Shown here piece after piece: positions 15,869 to 22,348 of a DNA stretch of 27,768 nucleotides. Source of the stretch: CAYFUF01 sp964394795 (lineage in GTDB: Bacteria > Bacillota > Clostridia > Tissierellales > Peptoniphilaceae); NCBI GenBank assembly GCA_964394795.1, contig CAYMYX010000022.1, forward strand, positions 1 through 27,768, written 5' to 3'. A model generated the notes under the pieces. That model searched no databases. It had not been told where the DNA came from and saw only the letters and a program-made list of their open reading frames with translations. The first letter of the stretch is position 1. Every line of letters begins with the position of its first letter. The translations under genes were made by a program, and so were the position numbers.

Positions 15869-15902
15869 AAAGGCTGTCGCTCAGTTGAGCAACAGCCTTT
15901 TT
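15869..15902 (+). terminator. Terminator after the murE-lipoprotein operon
   Basis: AGGCTGT and GCTC pair with GAGC and ACAGCCT around an AGTT loop, with one internal mismatch, followed by TTTTT on the plus strand. It lies between two convergent genes and could also slow minus-strand transcription from the PPK2 gene. Confidence 0.85.
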
Positions 15903-15912
15903 AATTTTGTAG

Positions 15913-17394
15913 TTATTCTACGATCTTCGCACCATCAAGATTTTCTAAGTGATTTTCCACTGCCTTGATAAATGTCTTTAATACTTCTACCCTAGCGTAG
16001 CGCTTGTCTTCACCTGAAACCACGTGCCACGGTGCAGAATCTGTCGAGGTTTCATCGAGCATTTCATTCATAGCGACCATATAGTCGTCCCATTTTTCTC
16101 TATTCCGCCAATCCTCATCATTGATCTTATATGGCTTCTCTTCTTCTCTATCCTTGAACCGTTCGCTCTGTTCTTCCTTGGACGTTATCAGTAGGAACTT
16201 CAAAAGAATCACATTGTTCTCTAACAGTTCATTTTCCATGTTGCGGATTTCTTCATAAGCTCGCGACCATTCATATTCATTAGCGAAGCCTTCTACCCTT
16301 TCCACCATCACTCGACCATACCAACTCCGATCAAAGATGGCCATATTCCCATCCCTCGGGAAGTTGTTGTAGAAGCGCCATAAATAGTGGTGGTCTTTTT
16401 CAATTTCAGAAGGACCGGAAGTGGGGTTGATGTCATAGATTCTGGCATCGATATGATGGAGGAGGCGACGAATTGCTCCTCCCTTGCCTGCGGCATCAGT
16501 TCCTTCGAAGACGATAACCACAGGAATGTTGCGATAGTATAGAGAGTAAGCTAGGTCCCCTGCCCTTTCCTGCAACTCGTCGATGACTTCTTTGTAATCA
16601 TCTTTCGATAGTTCGGGACTCAAATCCAAGCTTTCCAAGTCGCTTTTCAACGCCCCAACTCGGTGGACAAACTTCTGCTCTTGTTTGCGCTTCTTATCGA
16701 TAGCACTTAAGCCATTACGGATTATCTCGATCGAAGTGCCCAATACATGTTTGGAGGCCATCTTTCGGTTTGCTGAAGGGACGACAATCCATGGAGCAAA
16801 AGGAAAGTCAGTCTCTTTCATAATTTCATTGATATGATTCAAGTATAAATCATAATTCTTGTTTTGCTCATAATCGAATTCATCGGCTAGAAACTCTCGA
16901 TAGGGATCGCTTTTCATCTGCTCTATGGCTACCTTTTGTTCATCCTGACTTTGATGAAGGAAGAACTTGATCAAAATCGTATGGTCATCATATAGCAACT
17001 TTTCCAAGTTTTTTATCTCTTTAATCTTCTGCGCTTGACCGGCACTATCCCCATTGAGTCGGTTAAACGCATCGTAGTACATCGACCGGTCGAATACAGC
17101 AATGTTGCCTTTTGCCGGCAAGTTCCGCCAGAATTGGTAGGTGTAGAAGTAGTCATCAATTTCGTCATATCGATTAAAGACAGAGACGTCAGCACCTTTG
17201 GCATCCAACTCCCTCACTAAATCGTTGATGACAAAACCTTTACCGGATGATTCCCATCCGTCTACCATAATAATTACCGGTACATTGTTGGCTTCACACT
17301 CCCTTTGGAGACTAGCCAACTCTTCTCCCATGTCCTCACGCTTTTGATCCTCGTAAGGGGACTTAAAGTCCTTTGTTGATTCATTTCTAATCAT
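15913..17394 (-). CDS. Double-domain PPK2, probably polyphosphate:AMP phosphotransferase
   Basis: A 493-residue protein made of two PPK2 domains, the class II architecture whose known members phosphorylate AMP to ADP with polyphosphate. N-terminal domain: Walker A GWESSGKG (46-53), but FDRSMYYD at 101-108. C-terminal domain: EGTDAAGKGG (297-306) and the intact lid-type FDRSWYGRV (354-362). The degenerate motif in the first domain suggests that catalysis rests on the second (inference from family studies). The start at 17394 follows AAGGAGG. A -10 (TATACT, 17418-17423 on the minus strand) lies about 24 bases upstream of the start, though a good -35 was not found. It is divergent from the glutaredoxin gene. 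Confidence 0.9.
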   Translation of the reverse strand: MIRNESTKDFKSPYEDQKREDMGEELASLQRECEANNVPVIIMVDGWESSGKGFVINDLVRELDAKGADVSVFNRYDEIDDYFYTYQFWRNLPAKGNIAVFDRSMYYDAFNRLNGDSAGQAQKIKEIKNLEKLLYDDHTILIKFFLHQSQDEQKVAIEQMKSDPYREFLADEFDYEQNKNYDLYLNHINEIMKETDFPFAPWIVVPSANRKMASKHVLGTSIEIIRNGLSAIDKKRKQEQKFVHRVGALKSDLESLDLSPELSKDDYKEVIDELQERAGDLAYSLYYRNIPVVIVFEGTDAAGKGGAIRRLLHHIDARIYDINPTSGPSEIEKDHHYLWRFYNNFPRDGNMAIFDRSWYGRVMVERVEGFANEYEWSRAYEEIRNMENELLENNVILLKFLLITSKEEQSERFKDREEEKPYKINDEDWRNREKWDDYMVAMNEMLDETSTDSAPWHVVSGEDKRYARVEVLKTFIKAVENHLENLDGAKIVE

Positions 17395-17445
17395 CGCATC
17401 CCTCCTTTATTGCTAGAAGTATACCCAAAAGGACTTCTATTTGAC

Positions 17446-17516
17446 TTAAGGCAATCTAAATGTGAACATGCGTTTTGTTAAAGTTGACTTATCAGGGGTA
17501 ATTAAGTTAAGGCAAT
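17446..17516. repeat. Direct repeat TTAAGGCAAT in the divergent PPK2-glutaredoxin region
   Basis: TTAAGGCAAT occurs at 17446-17455 and again at 17507-17516, 61 bases apart, each followed by a TAAAT-like stretch. A TTGACT occurs next to the first copy (17441-17446) and again at 17484-17489. The spacing is close to six helical turns. It could bind a regulator of both genes, or be a duplicated promoter segment. Confidence 0.45.
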
Positions 17517-17552
17517 TAAATTACACAGATTTCAACTTATTAGGAGGTAACA

Positions 17553-17846
17553 ATGACTAAATTAGTACTTTACAAAAAAGATTCCTGTCCATTCTGCCAG
17601 AAGGTCATGGGCTTCATGAAAGCAAACAATATTGACATCGAAATGAAGGACATCATTACCGAACCTGCAAACAAGGACTACCTTGTAGAGCACGGTGGTA
17701 AGAACCAAGTTCCTTGCCTTTTCATCGATGATGAGCCAATGTACGAATCTGACGACATCATCCAATATCTAAAAGAGAATTGTCTCGAGGGTGAAGAAGT
17801 AGAATCTGAAGAAGCTTCAGGTCCACAACAGTGTCCTTTCGACTAA
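17553..17846 (+). CDS. Glutaredoxin-like thiol-disulfide oxidoreductase
   Basis: A 97-residue thioredoxin-fold protein. Seen: N-terminal strand KLVLYKKD, active site CPFC (C12, C15), the cis-proline loop QVPCLFID (P54), and the helix YESDDIIQYLKEN. CPxC with a YESxxI helix is typical of glutaredoxins and the related GST N-terminal fold, so it probably reduces disulfides in the cytoplasm with a low-molecular-weight thiol or an NrdH-like electron donor. After residue 78 there is an acidic tail ending in QQCPFD; this extra Cys (C94), with C55 and C77, is unusual for a minimal glutaredoxin. AGGAGGT precedes the start. It has its own terminator. Confidence 0.87.
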   Translation: MTKLVLYKKDSCPFCQKVMGFMKANNIDIEMKDIITEPANKDYLVEHGGKNQVPCLFIDDEPMYESDDIIQYLKENCLEGEEVESEEASGPQQCPFD

Positions 17847-17859
17847 ATAAGCAGTATTT

Positions 17860-17884
17860 AAGCAGCCTTATGGCTGCTTTTTTT
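17860..17884 (+). terminator. Terminator of the glutaredoxin gene
   Basis: AAGCAGCC (17860-17867) pairs with GGCTGCTT (17872-17879) across TTAT, running into a plus-strand T tract to 17884. Confidence 0.9.
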
Positions 17885-17902
17885 CTTGTCAATTTTGACC
17901 AT

Positions 17903-17932
17903 AAAAAAACAGCTACTCGGCCGAGCAGCTGT
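17903..17932 (-). terminator. Terminator of the barnase-barstar operon
   Basis: The arms at 17909-17920 and 17921-17932 are complementary with a single G-T pair, so the hairpin closes on a few central bases. Seven T follow on the minus strand (17903-17909). It sits 14 bases after the barstar stop codon. Confidence 0.85.
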
Positions 17933-17945
17933 ATACCGCATTTGA

Positions 17946-18212
17946 TTACCAATTGATGGTTACATTGCAATAACCTTCTTGGGCTAAGTCCCCAAAAACA
18001 TTCAAAATCTTCATACCGTAATCACCCATCTCTTCAATGATATTTCGAGCATTAACGATTTGAATCTCACTACCCTTGAGGTCAGTTAACGAATCCCATA
18101 AGGCATCTAGGTTGTTTCCAAAAGTATCGGGGAAGCCGAACACGCGCTGCAAATATGCATACGTGTTCTCTCGAGAAGTAAAGCACTCACCAAAAAGAAT
18201 ATAATACCTCAT
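17946..18212 (-). CDS. Barstar-family ribonuclease inhibitor
   Basis: An 88-residue cytoplasmic protein, the length of barstar (89). Aligned by eye to Bacillus amyloliquefaciens barstar, the inhibitory helix NNLDALWDSLTD carries D36, W39 and D40, matching barstar D35, W38 and D39. The second contact region VFGDLAQEGYCNVTI gives D75 and E79 for barstar E76 and E80, so E76 is replaced by the similar Asp. Barstar blocks the barnase active site with these acidic residues. It starts 12 bases after the barnase-like gene and ends before a terminator, so the pair forms an operon. It should protect the producer from its own nuclease before export. The binding site AAAGGGG is good. Confidence 0.9.
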   Translation of the reverse strand: MRYYILFGECFTSRENTYAYLQRVFGFPDTFGNNLDALWDSLTDLKGSEIQIVNARNIIEEMGDYGMKILNVFGDLAQEGYCNVTINW

Positions 18213-18224
18213 CTGCCCCCCTTT

Positions 18225-18749
18225 CTAATAGAGTTGAGTAAACGATGAATAGTGGTCATCCGAAAAAAATATCAGGCCATCATTTGAGTACACCAACCGT
18301 TGTGGTCCTCGATGTGATGTATACCCATCAATCAAGTCTGCTTCAAAATACTGGCGACCATCTTCCTCTGGTAACAGTCCCTCCCGATTTCCAAATCGAT
18401 TGCCACCGATGACATAGCCATCATTATCTTCAACAGACCAACCCATGTCGTCCGCTTCCTCCTTCGTAATGTAATTTGGTGGAAGCTCTCCATAGACGTG
18501 AATATACTCAGCTACAGCATCCTTATCATAGTAATCTTCGCCTTCTATAACTGAAGGCGCATCTTCCTCATCAGCAAATGCTTGCGACGATGATTGATTA
18601 TTTGATTGTTTTTCTACAGCAATAATTGCGGATAAATCTCTGCCTTCTTCCTCTTGGCTAGTCTCAACAGGTAAACCGATAGTTTCACATGCCAATAAAG
18701 AAATAATAAGAAAGGAAAATAGGGCGAGGAATGAAAATTTACGCTTCAT
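18225..18749 (-). CDS. Barnase-family ribonuclease with lipoprotein signal peptide
   Basis: A 174-residue exported guanyl-preferring ribonuclease of the barnase (N1/T1) family. Residues 1-20 form a signal peptide ending in LLA, followed by C21: a lipobox, so the enzyme should be lipid-anchored on the outer face of the membrane, unlike freely secreted barnase. Residues 22-70 are an acidic, Ser/Gln-rich linker. The catalytic domain (about 72-174) aligns end to end with barnase. K96, E136, R147, R151 and H166 match barnase K27, E73, R83, R87 and H102, so it should be active. The family motifs LPPNYITKEEA and GGNRFGNREG are present. The start at 18749 follows AAGGAGAG. It is the first gene of the operon; a possible promoter is TTGATT (18808-18813) and TAATAA (18784-18789), 18 bases apart. 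Confidence 0.93.
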   Translation of the reverse strand: MKRKFSFLALFSFLIISLLACETIGLPVETSQEEEGRDLSAIIAVEKQSNNQSSSQAFADEEDAPSVIEGEDYYDKDAVAEYIHVYGELPPNYITKEEADDMGWSVEDNDGYVIGGNRFGNREGLLPEEDGRQYFEADLIDGYTSHRGPQRLVYSNDGLIFFSDDHYSSFTQLY

Positions 18750-18853
18750 TTGTATGATCTCTCCTTAATAACGTCATAACTACTTATTACCATCTTAGCT
18801 TAAGACTAATCAAATCAAGACAAAATGAGTTTCACATGGTTGAAATAAACAAG

Positions 18854-18880
18854 CAAAAAGCACGCTTTTGCGTGCTTTCT
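18854..18880 (-). terminator. Terminator of the ABC transporter operon
   Basis: AAAGCACGC (18857-18865) pairs with GCGTGCTTT (18870-18878) across TTTT. On the minus strand a T run follows. It separates the ABC operon from the downstream barnase operon. Confidence 0.88.
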
Positions 18881-18900
18881 GAATGGCTATTTTCCAAGAT

Positions 18901-20616
18901 TTACAACTTTACACTTAACCCATGCCACAGCTTTTCCGCCTTGGCGAATAAATACAATGTGAGCAAGACCAAAACCAACATAATTACGCTAATAACGAGC
19001 CACGCGGTTTCCACAAAGGTGAATGGAAGCACAAAGAAGGCAGCGACACTAAAACCTACTAGCGCGAAGCTCAAAAAGATAACGATGGCTGCGTTAGAGT
19101 TCCCTTTTATCGCCCTTAACTCGTCATCCCAGTTTAATTTAGGCGACTTGAAATCTAATAGTAAACCAAGCTCATTAATGAGGAAGGTTCCAAGCAAATG
19201 AGTAATTACAATGCTGGCAAAGAGAATTGGCAATTTATAACTAACGATTATTAAAGGAATTAACATTAACAAGCTGCCAATGAAGGAGAATACAATCCCA
19301 GGTGCTAGCTTCGCTATAATGATATCTCTCGCCCGAATAGGTAGACTTAACAACGTATCTAAGTGTTTAGCATCTCTAGAGAATGCTGTAGCAGATAAAG
19401 AATTCATGGCCCCAAAAGAAAAGCCGGTACCAAAACCGATTAACGCACCATACATAATCTGGTTTGCAACTCCACCCACCAAGACTGGCAGAAAATCTTG
19501 AAGCGTTTTTACCATCTCGAATAATCCATCGATACCACCAGCTTGATTTATGAATCCAAATATTAAGGAGAAGACCATAATGATAGGTACAATTAGGTTT
19601 GCTAACGGGCCATTCATCATATAGGCGGGTGTTGACCAAATTGTCTTCAACTCCCTACGGAAGAGTGCTTTGAAGACCGACGATGTCTTTGACACCGAAC
19701 CTTGTGCTTCCAATTTCTGTTCCATAGATAGTTTCTTACCGCCAGATCCCTGGACAGTTTGAATGATAGCAAAATAACCTGATCTGGTAATTAACGCTAG
19801 CAAGGCGAACGCGACCACTAAAGAAATCACTTGGAACAAAAGACCTTTGACGAAAGACAAAGCCACCAGTTCTCCTGCTCCAGCCATCGGCAGATACCAG
19901 GAGAAACTCGCTCCAGCAGGAATCGGGGTATTGAAGCCGGGCATTGAGCTTTCCATCATACCACTCGCAGAATTATTCAAGAATAGAACTAAAGCTAAGG
20001 TCGCTACCATCGTAAACACAGTTGTGAATCGTTGCAACCGATACTTCGAATGAAGTGCAGGGATGAAGCGAATCAGCAAAATGAAGATAATGCTAACCAA
20101 TACAATTGGCACGATAGGCATGAATAGCAAAGCGATTATCCATCCAAACAAAGCCTGTACAGAAAAATTCGCAATCAAATATCCTACAACCATACCGGAC
20201 ATCATCATGAGCGCCATCACATAAACCTGTATACTGGACCCGATAACCATAGCGATAGAGACTTCGTTTTCTTTCACGGGCATGGCCATATAACTTTCCG
20301 AATTGTTCGAAAAGAAATGGGTGGTGGGTACTGTCGTCATCGAGCCGATAAAGCAAAAAGCTAGACCAATAAGATACAAGTTTTGTACCAGCTGAGCTTG
20401 GGCCTCAGGTGTGGTTGCGGCTTGCATCATTTCATAGGCCATATAACCATAAGGCACGCCAATGACTGCCACTAAAAACACCATAAAGAGCACCTTAGTG
20501 AACTTGCTTCCAAGTTTTGAAGTGTTTGCCTTCTTTTTCTTCGCTGTGCCAAACATGTCTTGGCTCAGACCTAATTTGACTTGAGTCCGAACCAGAGGCA
20601 TCAAATTACTTTTCAT
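18901..20616 (-). CDS. ABC transporter permease, ABC-2-like
   Basis: A 571-residue integral membrane protein with roughly a dozen hydrophobic segments, beginning about residue 36 (VLFMVFLVAVIGVPYGYMAY), in two similar-sized halves separated by a charged region near 290-330. It carries no ATPase motif and pairs with the ATPase gene directly upstream, which it overlaps by 11 bases (20606-20616), so translation is probably coupled. The ATG at 20616 has GAGG upstream; the extension to 20646 reads into the ATPase gene and is rejected. Such ATPase-plus-large-permease pairs in Firmicutes are exporters or efflux systems of unknown substrate. None of the neighbours indicates a cargo. A terminator follows. 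Confidence 0.85.
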   Translation of the reverse strand: MKSNLMPLVRTQVKLGLSQDMFGTAKKKKANTSKLGSKFTKVLFMVFLVAVIGVPYGYMAYEMMQAATTPEAQAQLVQNLYLIGLAFCFIGSMTTVPTTHFFSNNSESYMAMPVKENEVSIAMVIGSSIQVYVMALMMMSGMVVGYLIANFSVQALFGWIIALLFMPIVPIVLVSIIFILLIRFIPALHSKYRLQRFTTVFTMVATLALVLFLNNSASGMMESSMPGFNTPIPAGASFSWYLPMAGAGELVALSFVKGLLFQVISLVVAFALLALITRSGYFAIIQTVQGSGGKKLSMEQKLEAQGSVSKTSSVFKALFRRELKTIWSTPAYMMNGPLANLIVPIIMVFSLIFGFINQAGGIDGLFEMVKTLQDFLPVLVGGVANQIMYGALIGFGTGFSFGAMNSLSATAFSRDAKHLDTLLSLPIRARDIIIAKLAPGIVFSFIGSLLMLIPLIIVSYKLPILFASIVITHLLGTFLINELGLLLDFKSPKLNWDDELRAIKGNSNAAIVIFLSFALVGFSVAAFFVLPFTFVETAWLVISVIMLVLVLLTLYLFAKAEKLWHGLSVKL

Positions 20617-21370
20617 AGGTTGCCTCGTTTCCCTCGAGGTCTGCATTCAGATAGCGGCTTTCTGTGGCCGTCAGGAAGATTTCTTCAAGGGTTTTTTCAG
20701 GGTATTGATGCTTTAGAGCCTCTAAGGTACCCGTATAAATCAAACGCCCTTTGTTAATAATATTGATTTCATCACAAAGCTTCTCTGCCACTTCCAATAC
20801 GTGGGTTGAAAACAAAACGGTATTCCCCTCAGCGGCATGTTGCATCATCTTTTGCTTCAGCAAATATGACGATTGTGGATCCAGACCGGTCATCGGCTCA
20901 TCCATAATCCAGATTTTTGGTTCATGCATCAAGGATGCAATGATATGGATTTTCTGACGCATTCCATGGGAGTAGGTTTCAATGCGGCTAGCTACATCAT
21001 CCCCCATCTCGAATTCATCCAAAAGACGGGCTAATCGAGGAGCTCTCTCTTCCTCAGGAACGCCATAGATGTCGCAGATAAATTGGACATACTCTGTTCC
21101 CTTCAGTGCTAAAAACTTATCCGGATCGTCGGAAATATAAGCAAACTCCTGCTTTGCAGCTAGAGAATCATGTTGGATATCGTAACCATTGATGGCAACC
21201 GAACCTGAATCCGGTGCTAAAATGCCGGTCATAATTTTGAGACTAGTTGACTTACCCGCTCCGTTGGGGCCGACAAAGCCTACAATGGATCCCGGCGCTA
21301 AGTTCATCGACACGTTGTCTACGGCGACTTTATCACCGAAGCGCTTGCTAATTCCATTAACTTGAATCAT
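20606..21370 (-). CDS. ABC transporter ATP-binding protein
   Basis: A 254-residue ATPase of the type paired with ABC-2 permeases. Seen: Walker A GPNGAGKS (34-41), the signature degenerated to YSHGM (133-137), Walker B IWIMDEP (D157, E158), TGLDP D-loop region, and switch H190 (STHVLE). The signature SHGM instead of SGGQ is common in drug- and bacteriocin-export ATPases of this class, so it is not a defect. The Q-loop region (AYISDDPDKF) has no clear Gln. The start at 21370 follows AGGAGG. An extended -10 promoter lies about 65 bases upstream. It overlaps the permease gene. Confidence 0.92.
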   Translation of the reverse strand: MIQVNGISKRFGDKVAVDNVSMNLAPGSIVGFVGPNGAGKSTSLKIMTGILAPDSGSVAINGYDIQHDSLAAKQEFAYISDDPDKFLALKGTEYVQFICDIYGVPEEERAPRLARLLDEFEMGDDVASRIETYSHGMRQKIHIIASLMHEPKIWIMDEPMTGLDPQSSYLLKQKMMQHAAEGNTVLFSTHVLEVAEKLCDEINIINKGRLIYTGTLEALKHQYPEKTLEEIFLTATESRYLNADLEGNEATYEK

Positions 21371-21431
21371 ATTTCCTCCTATAAAAACCGAAAAATAAAT
21401 GTGCTTTAATAAATGATATGGCCTAGATTTT

Positions 21432-21440
21432 ATTATAACA
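21432..21440 (-). promoter_or_regulatory. Extended -10 promoter of the ABC transporter operon
   Basis: On the minus strand TGT-TATAAT gives a consensus -10 (21432-21437) with the TGn extension (21438-21440). No good -35 is seen 17 bases upstream, as is usual for extended -10 promoters. Confidence 0.6.
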
Positions 21441-21479
21441 GGATGGGACTGCGAATAAATTAATATCTGTTGAAAACGT

Positions 21480-21516
21480 AAAAAATCGTACCAACGAGCT
21501 TGTCGTTAGTACGATT
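21480..21516 (-). terminator. tmRNA terminator
   Basis: A 14-bp stem with one G-T pair (21484-21497 with 21503-21516, loop GCTTG) ends in T residues on the minus strand. It begins 4 bases after the tmRNA 3' end. Confidence 0.88.
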
Positions 21517-21519
21517 AAA

Positions 21520-21872
21520 TGGAGATGGAGGGGGTCGAACCCTCGTCCAAAAACACTTCAGAAAGAGTTTCTACGAGCGTAGTTCTTTTAAATTGGATTC
21601 CCAGTCGACCATGTAAAAGAACAAAGCTAAGTCAACTGGTAGCTTCATAGATCCAACCTACGGGCAAAGCTTACCGTAAGAAGTTTCCCGACATAATTTG
21701 GGACCAGTCAGAGCGTTACGGGTCCACTCCGAGGGTCAGCAGGCCTTGTTAGGCTGCGTAAGCTAATTGATTATTATCGTTAGCGTTTAAATTTAGTTGC
21801 CTGTTTAACGTCATCTGCCTGACGGCTCGCTTCTCTGACCTCCACATCCCTGTCGAAACCAGTTTCATCCCC
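21520..21872 (-). ncRNA. ssrA: tmRNA (trans-translation RNA)
   Basis: A 353-base RNA. The 5' end GGGGATGAAACTGG (from 21872) and the 3' end GGTTCGACCCCCTCCATCTCCA-like arm (to 21520, with encoded CCA) form the tRNA-like domain, including the T-loop GGGTTCGACCC. The tag reading frame starts with GCT (21784-21782) and ends with TAA at 21751-21749. It encodes ANDNNQLAYAA. tmRNA rescues stalled ribosomes and adds this tag for degradation. The tag ends AYAA, where most known tags end ALAA. A hairpin directly after the tag and several G/C stems between 21620 and 21750 fit the pseudoknot region. The RNA has its own promoter and terminator. Confidence 0.96.
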
Positions 21873-21883
21873 AAGTTAAGTAT

Positions 21884-21892
21884 ATTATAGCA
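21884..21892 (-). promoter_or_regulatory. tmRNA promoter (extended -10)
   Basis: On the minus strand TGC-TATAAT is a consensus extended -10 (TATAAT at 21884-21889). It lies 11 bases before the mature 5' end, which RNase P would generate by trimming. Confidence 0.65.
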
Positions 21893-21931
21893 TAAATGGA
21901 TCAACTTTACCATGGCCCCCTTCCTCCTGTG

Positions 21932-21986
21932 TTGATTAATATTCTCCTAATCAATTTGACGCATTAGCGTACCCTTTGGGTATAAT
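21932..21986 (+). promoter_or_regulatory. Promoter with upstream inverted repeat for the tail-anchored protein gene
   Basis: TTGACG (21956-21961) and TATAAT (21981-21986) are 19 bases apart, slightly long. Immediately upstream, TTGATTA (21932-21938) and TAATCAA (21948-21954) form a 7-bp dyad with a 9-base spacer, ending one base before the -35. This could be an operator. Confidence 0.5.
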
Positions 21987-22009
21987 GATGTGGAAGAAAG
22001 GCGGTCATA

Positions 22010-22318
22010 ATGAATAGTCAGGATACTTTTATTCCACCTCAAAATGATACAAAGAATGGAACCTACATCAACGATTATAAGAATGATCAACACAGAACTG
22101 AGTTTTCGCCTAATGGAGAACCTTCTCCCAATCATTTTGAGGATGAACCCCGAAGCAATTTAGTAAATGAAGAAGTTGGACAATCCGATGAACGAGAACC
22201 CAAAGTCGGGAGGCAGGTCCTTTTTGCTGTGGCTATCTCCCTTGCCCTGTTTTTTATGATTATCATCTTTTTCCTTTTCAAGAACCTTTGGCAAGGGTCA
22301 GCGATTCTGTCACTGTAA
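22010..22318 (+). CDS. Small single-pass membrane protein, function unknown
   Basis: A 102-residue protein not recognised. Residues 1-67 are polar, rich in Asn, Asp, Glu and Pro, and probably disordered. Residues 69-90 form one strongly hydrophobic helix (QVLFAVAISLALFFMIIIFF), followed by a short tail KNLWQG. With Lys/Arg residues (R62, K65, R68) just before the helix, the N terminus is predicted to stay in the cytoplasm. It has a purine-rich ribosome binding site and starts 31 bases before a lipoprotein gene on the same strand, so the two are probably co-transcribed. Confidence 0.72.
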   Translation: MNSQDTFIPPQNDTKNGTYINDYKNDQHRTEFSPNGEPSPNHFEDEPRSNLVNEEVGQSDEREPKVGRQVLFAVAISLALFFMIIIFFLFKNLWQGSAILSL

Positions 22319-22348
22319 GAGGCTCAATAATTCATCCAAGGAGTAATT

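Noticed and set aside
18836..19201. A plus-strand 121-codon gene next to the barnase operon
   Set aside because: It runs antisense through the end of the ABC permease and across its terminator. Its composition is that of a shadow frame and it has no ribosome binding site.
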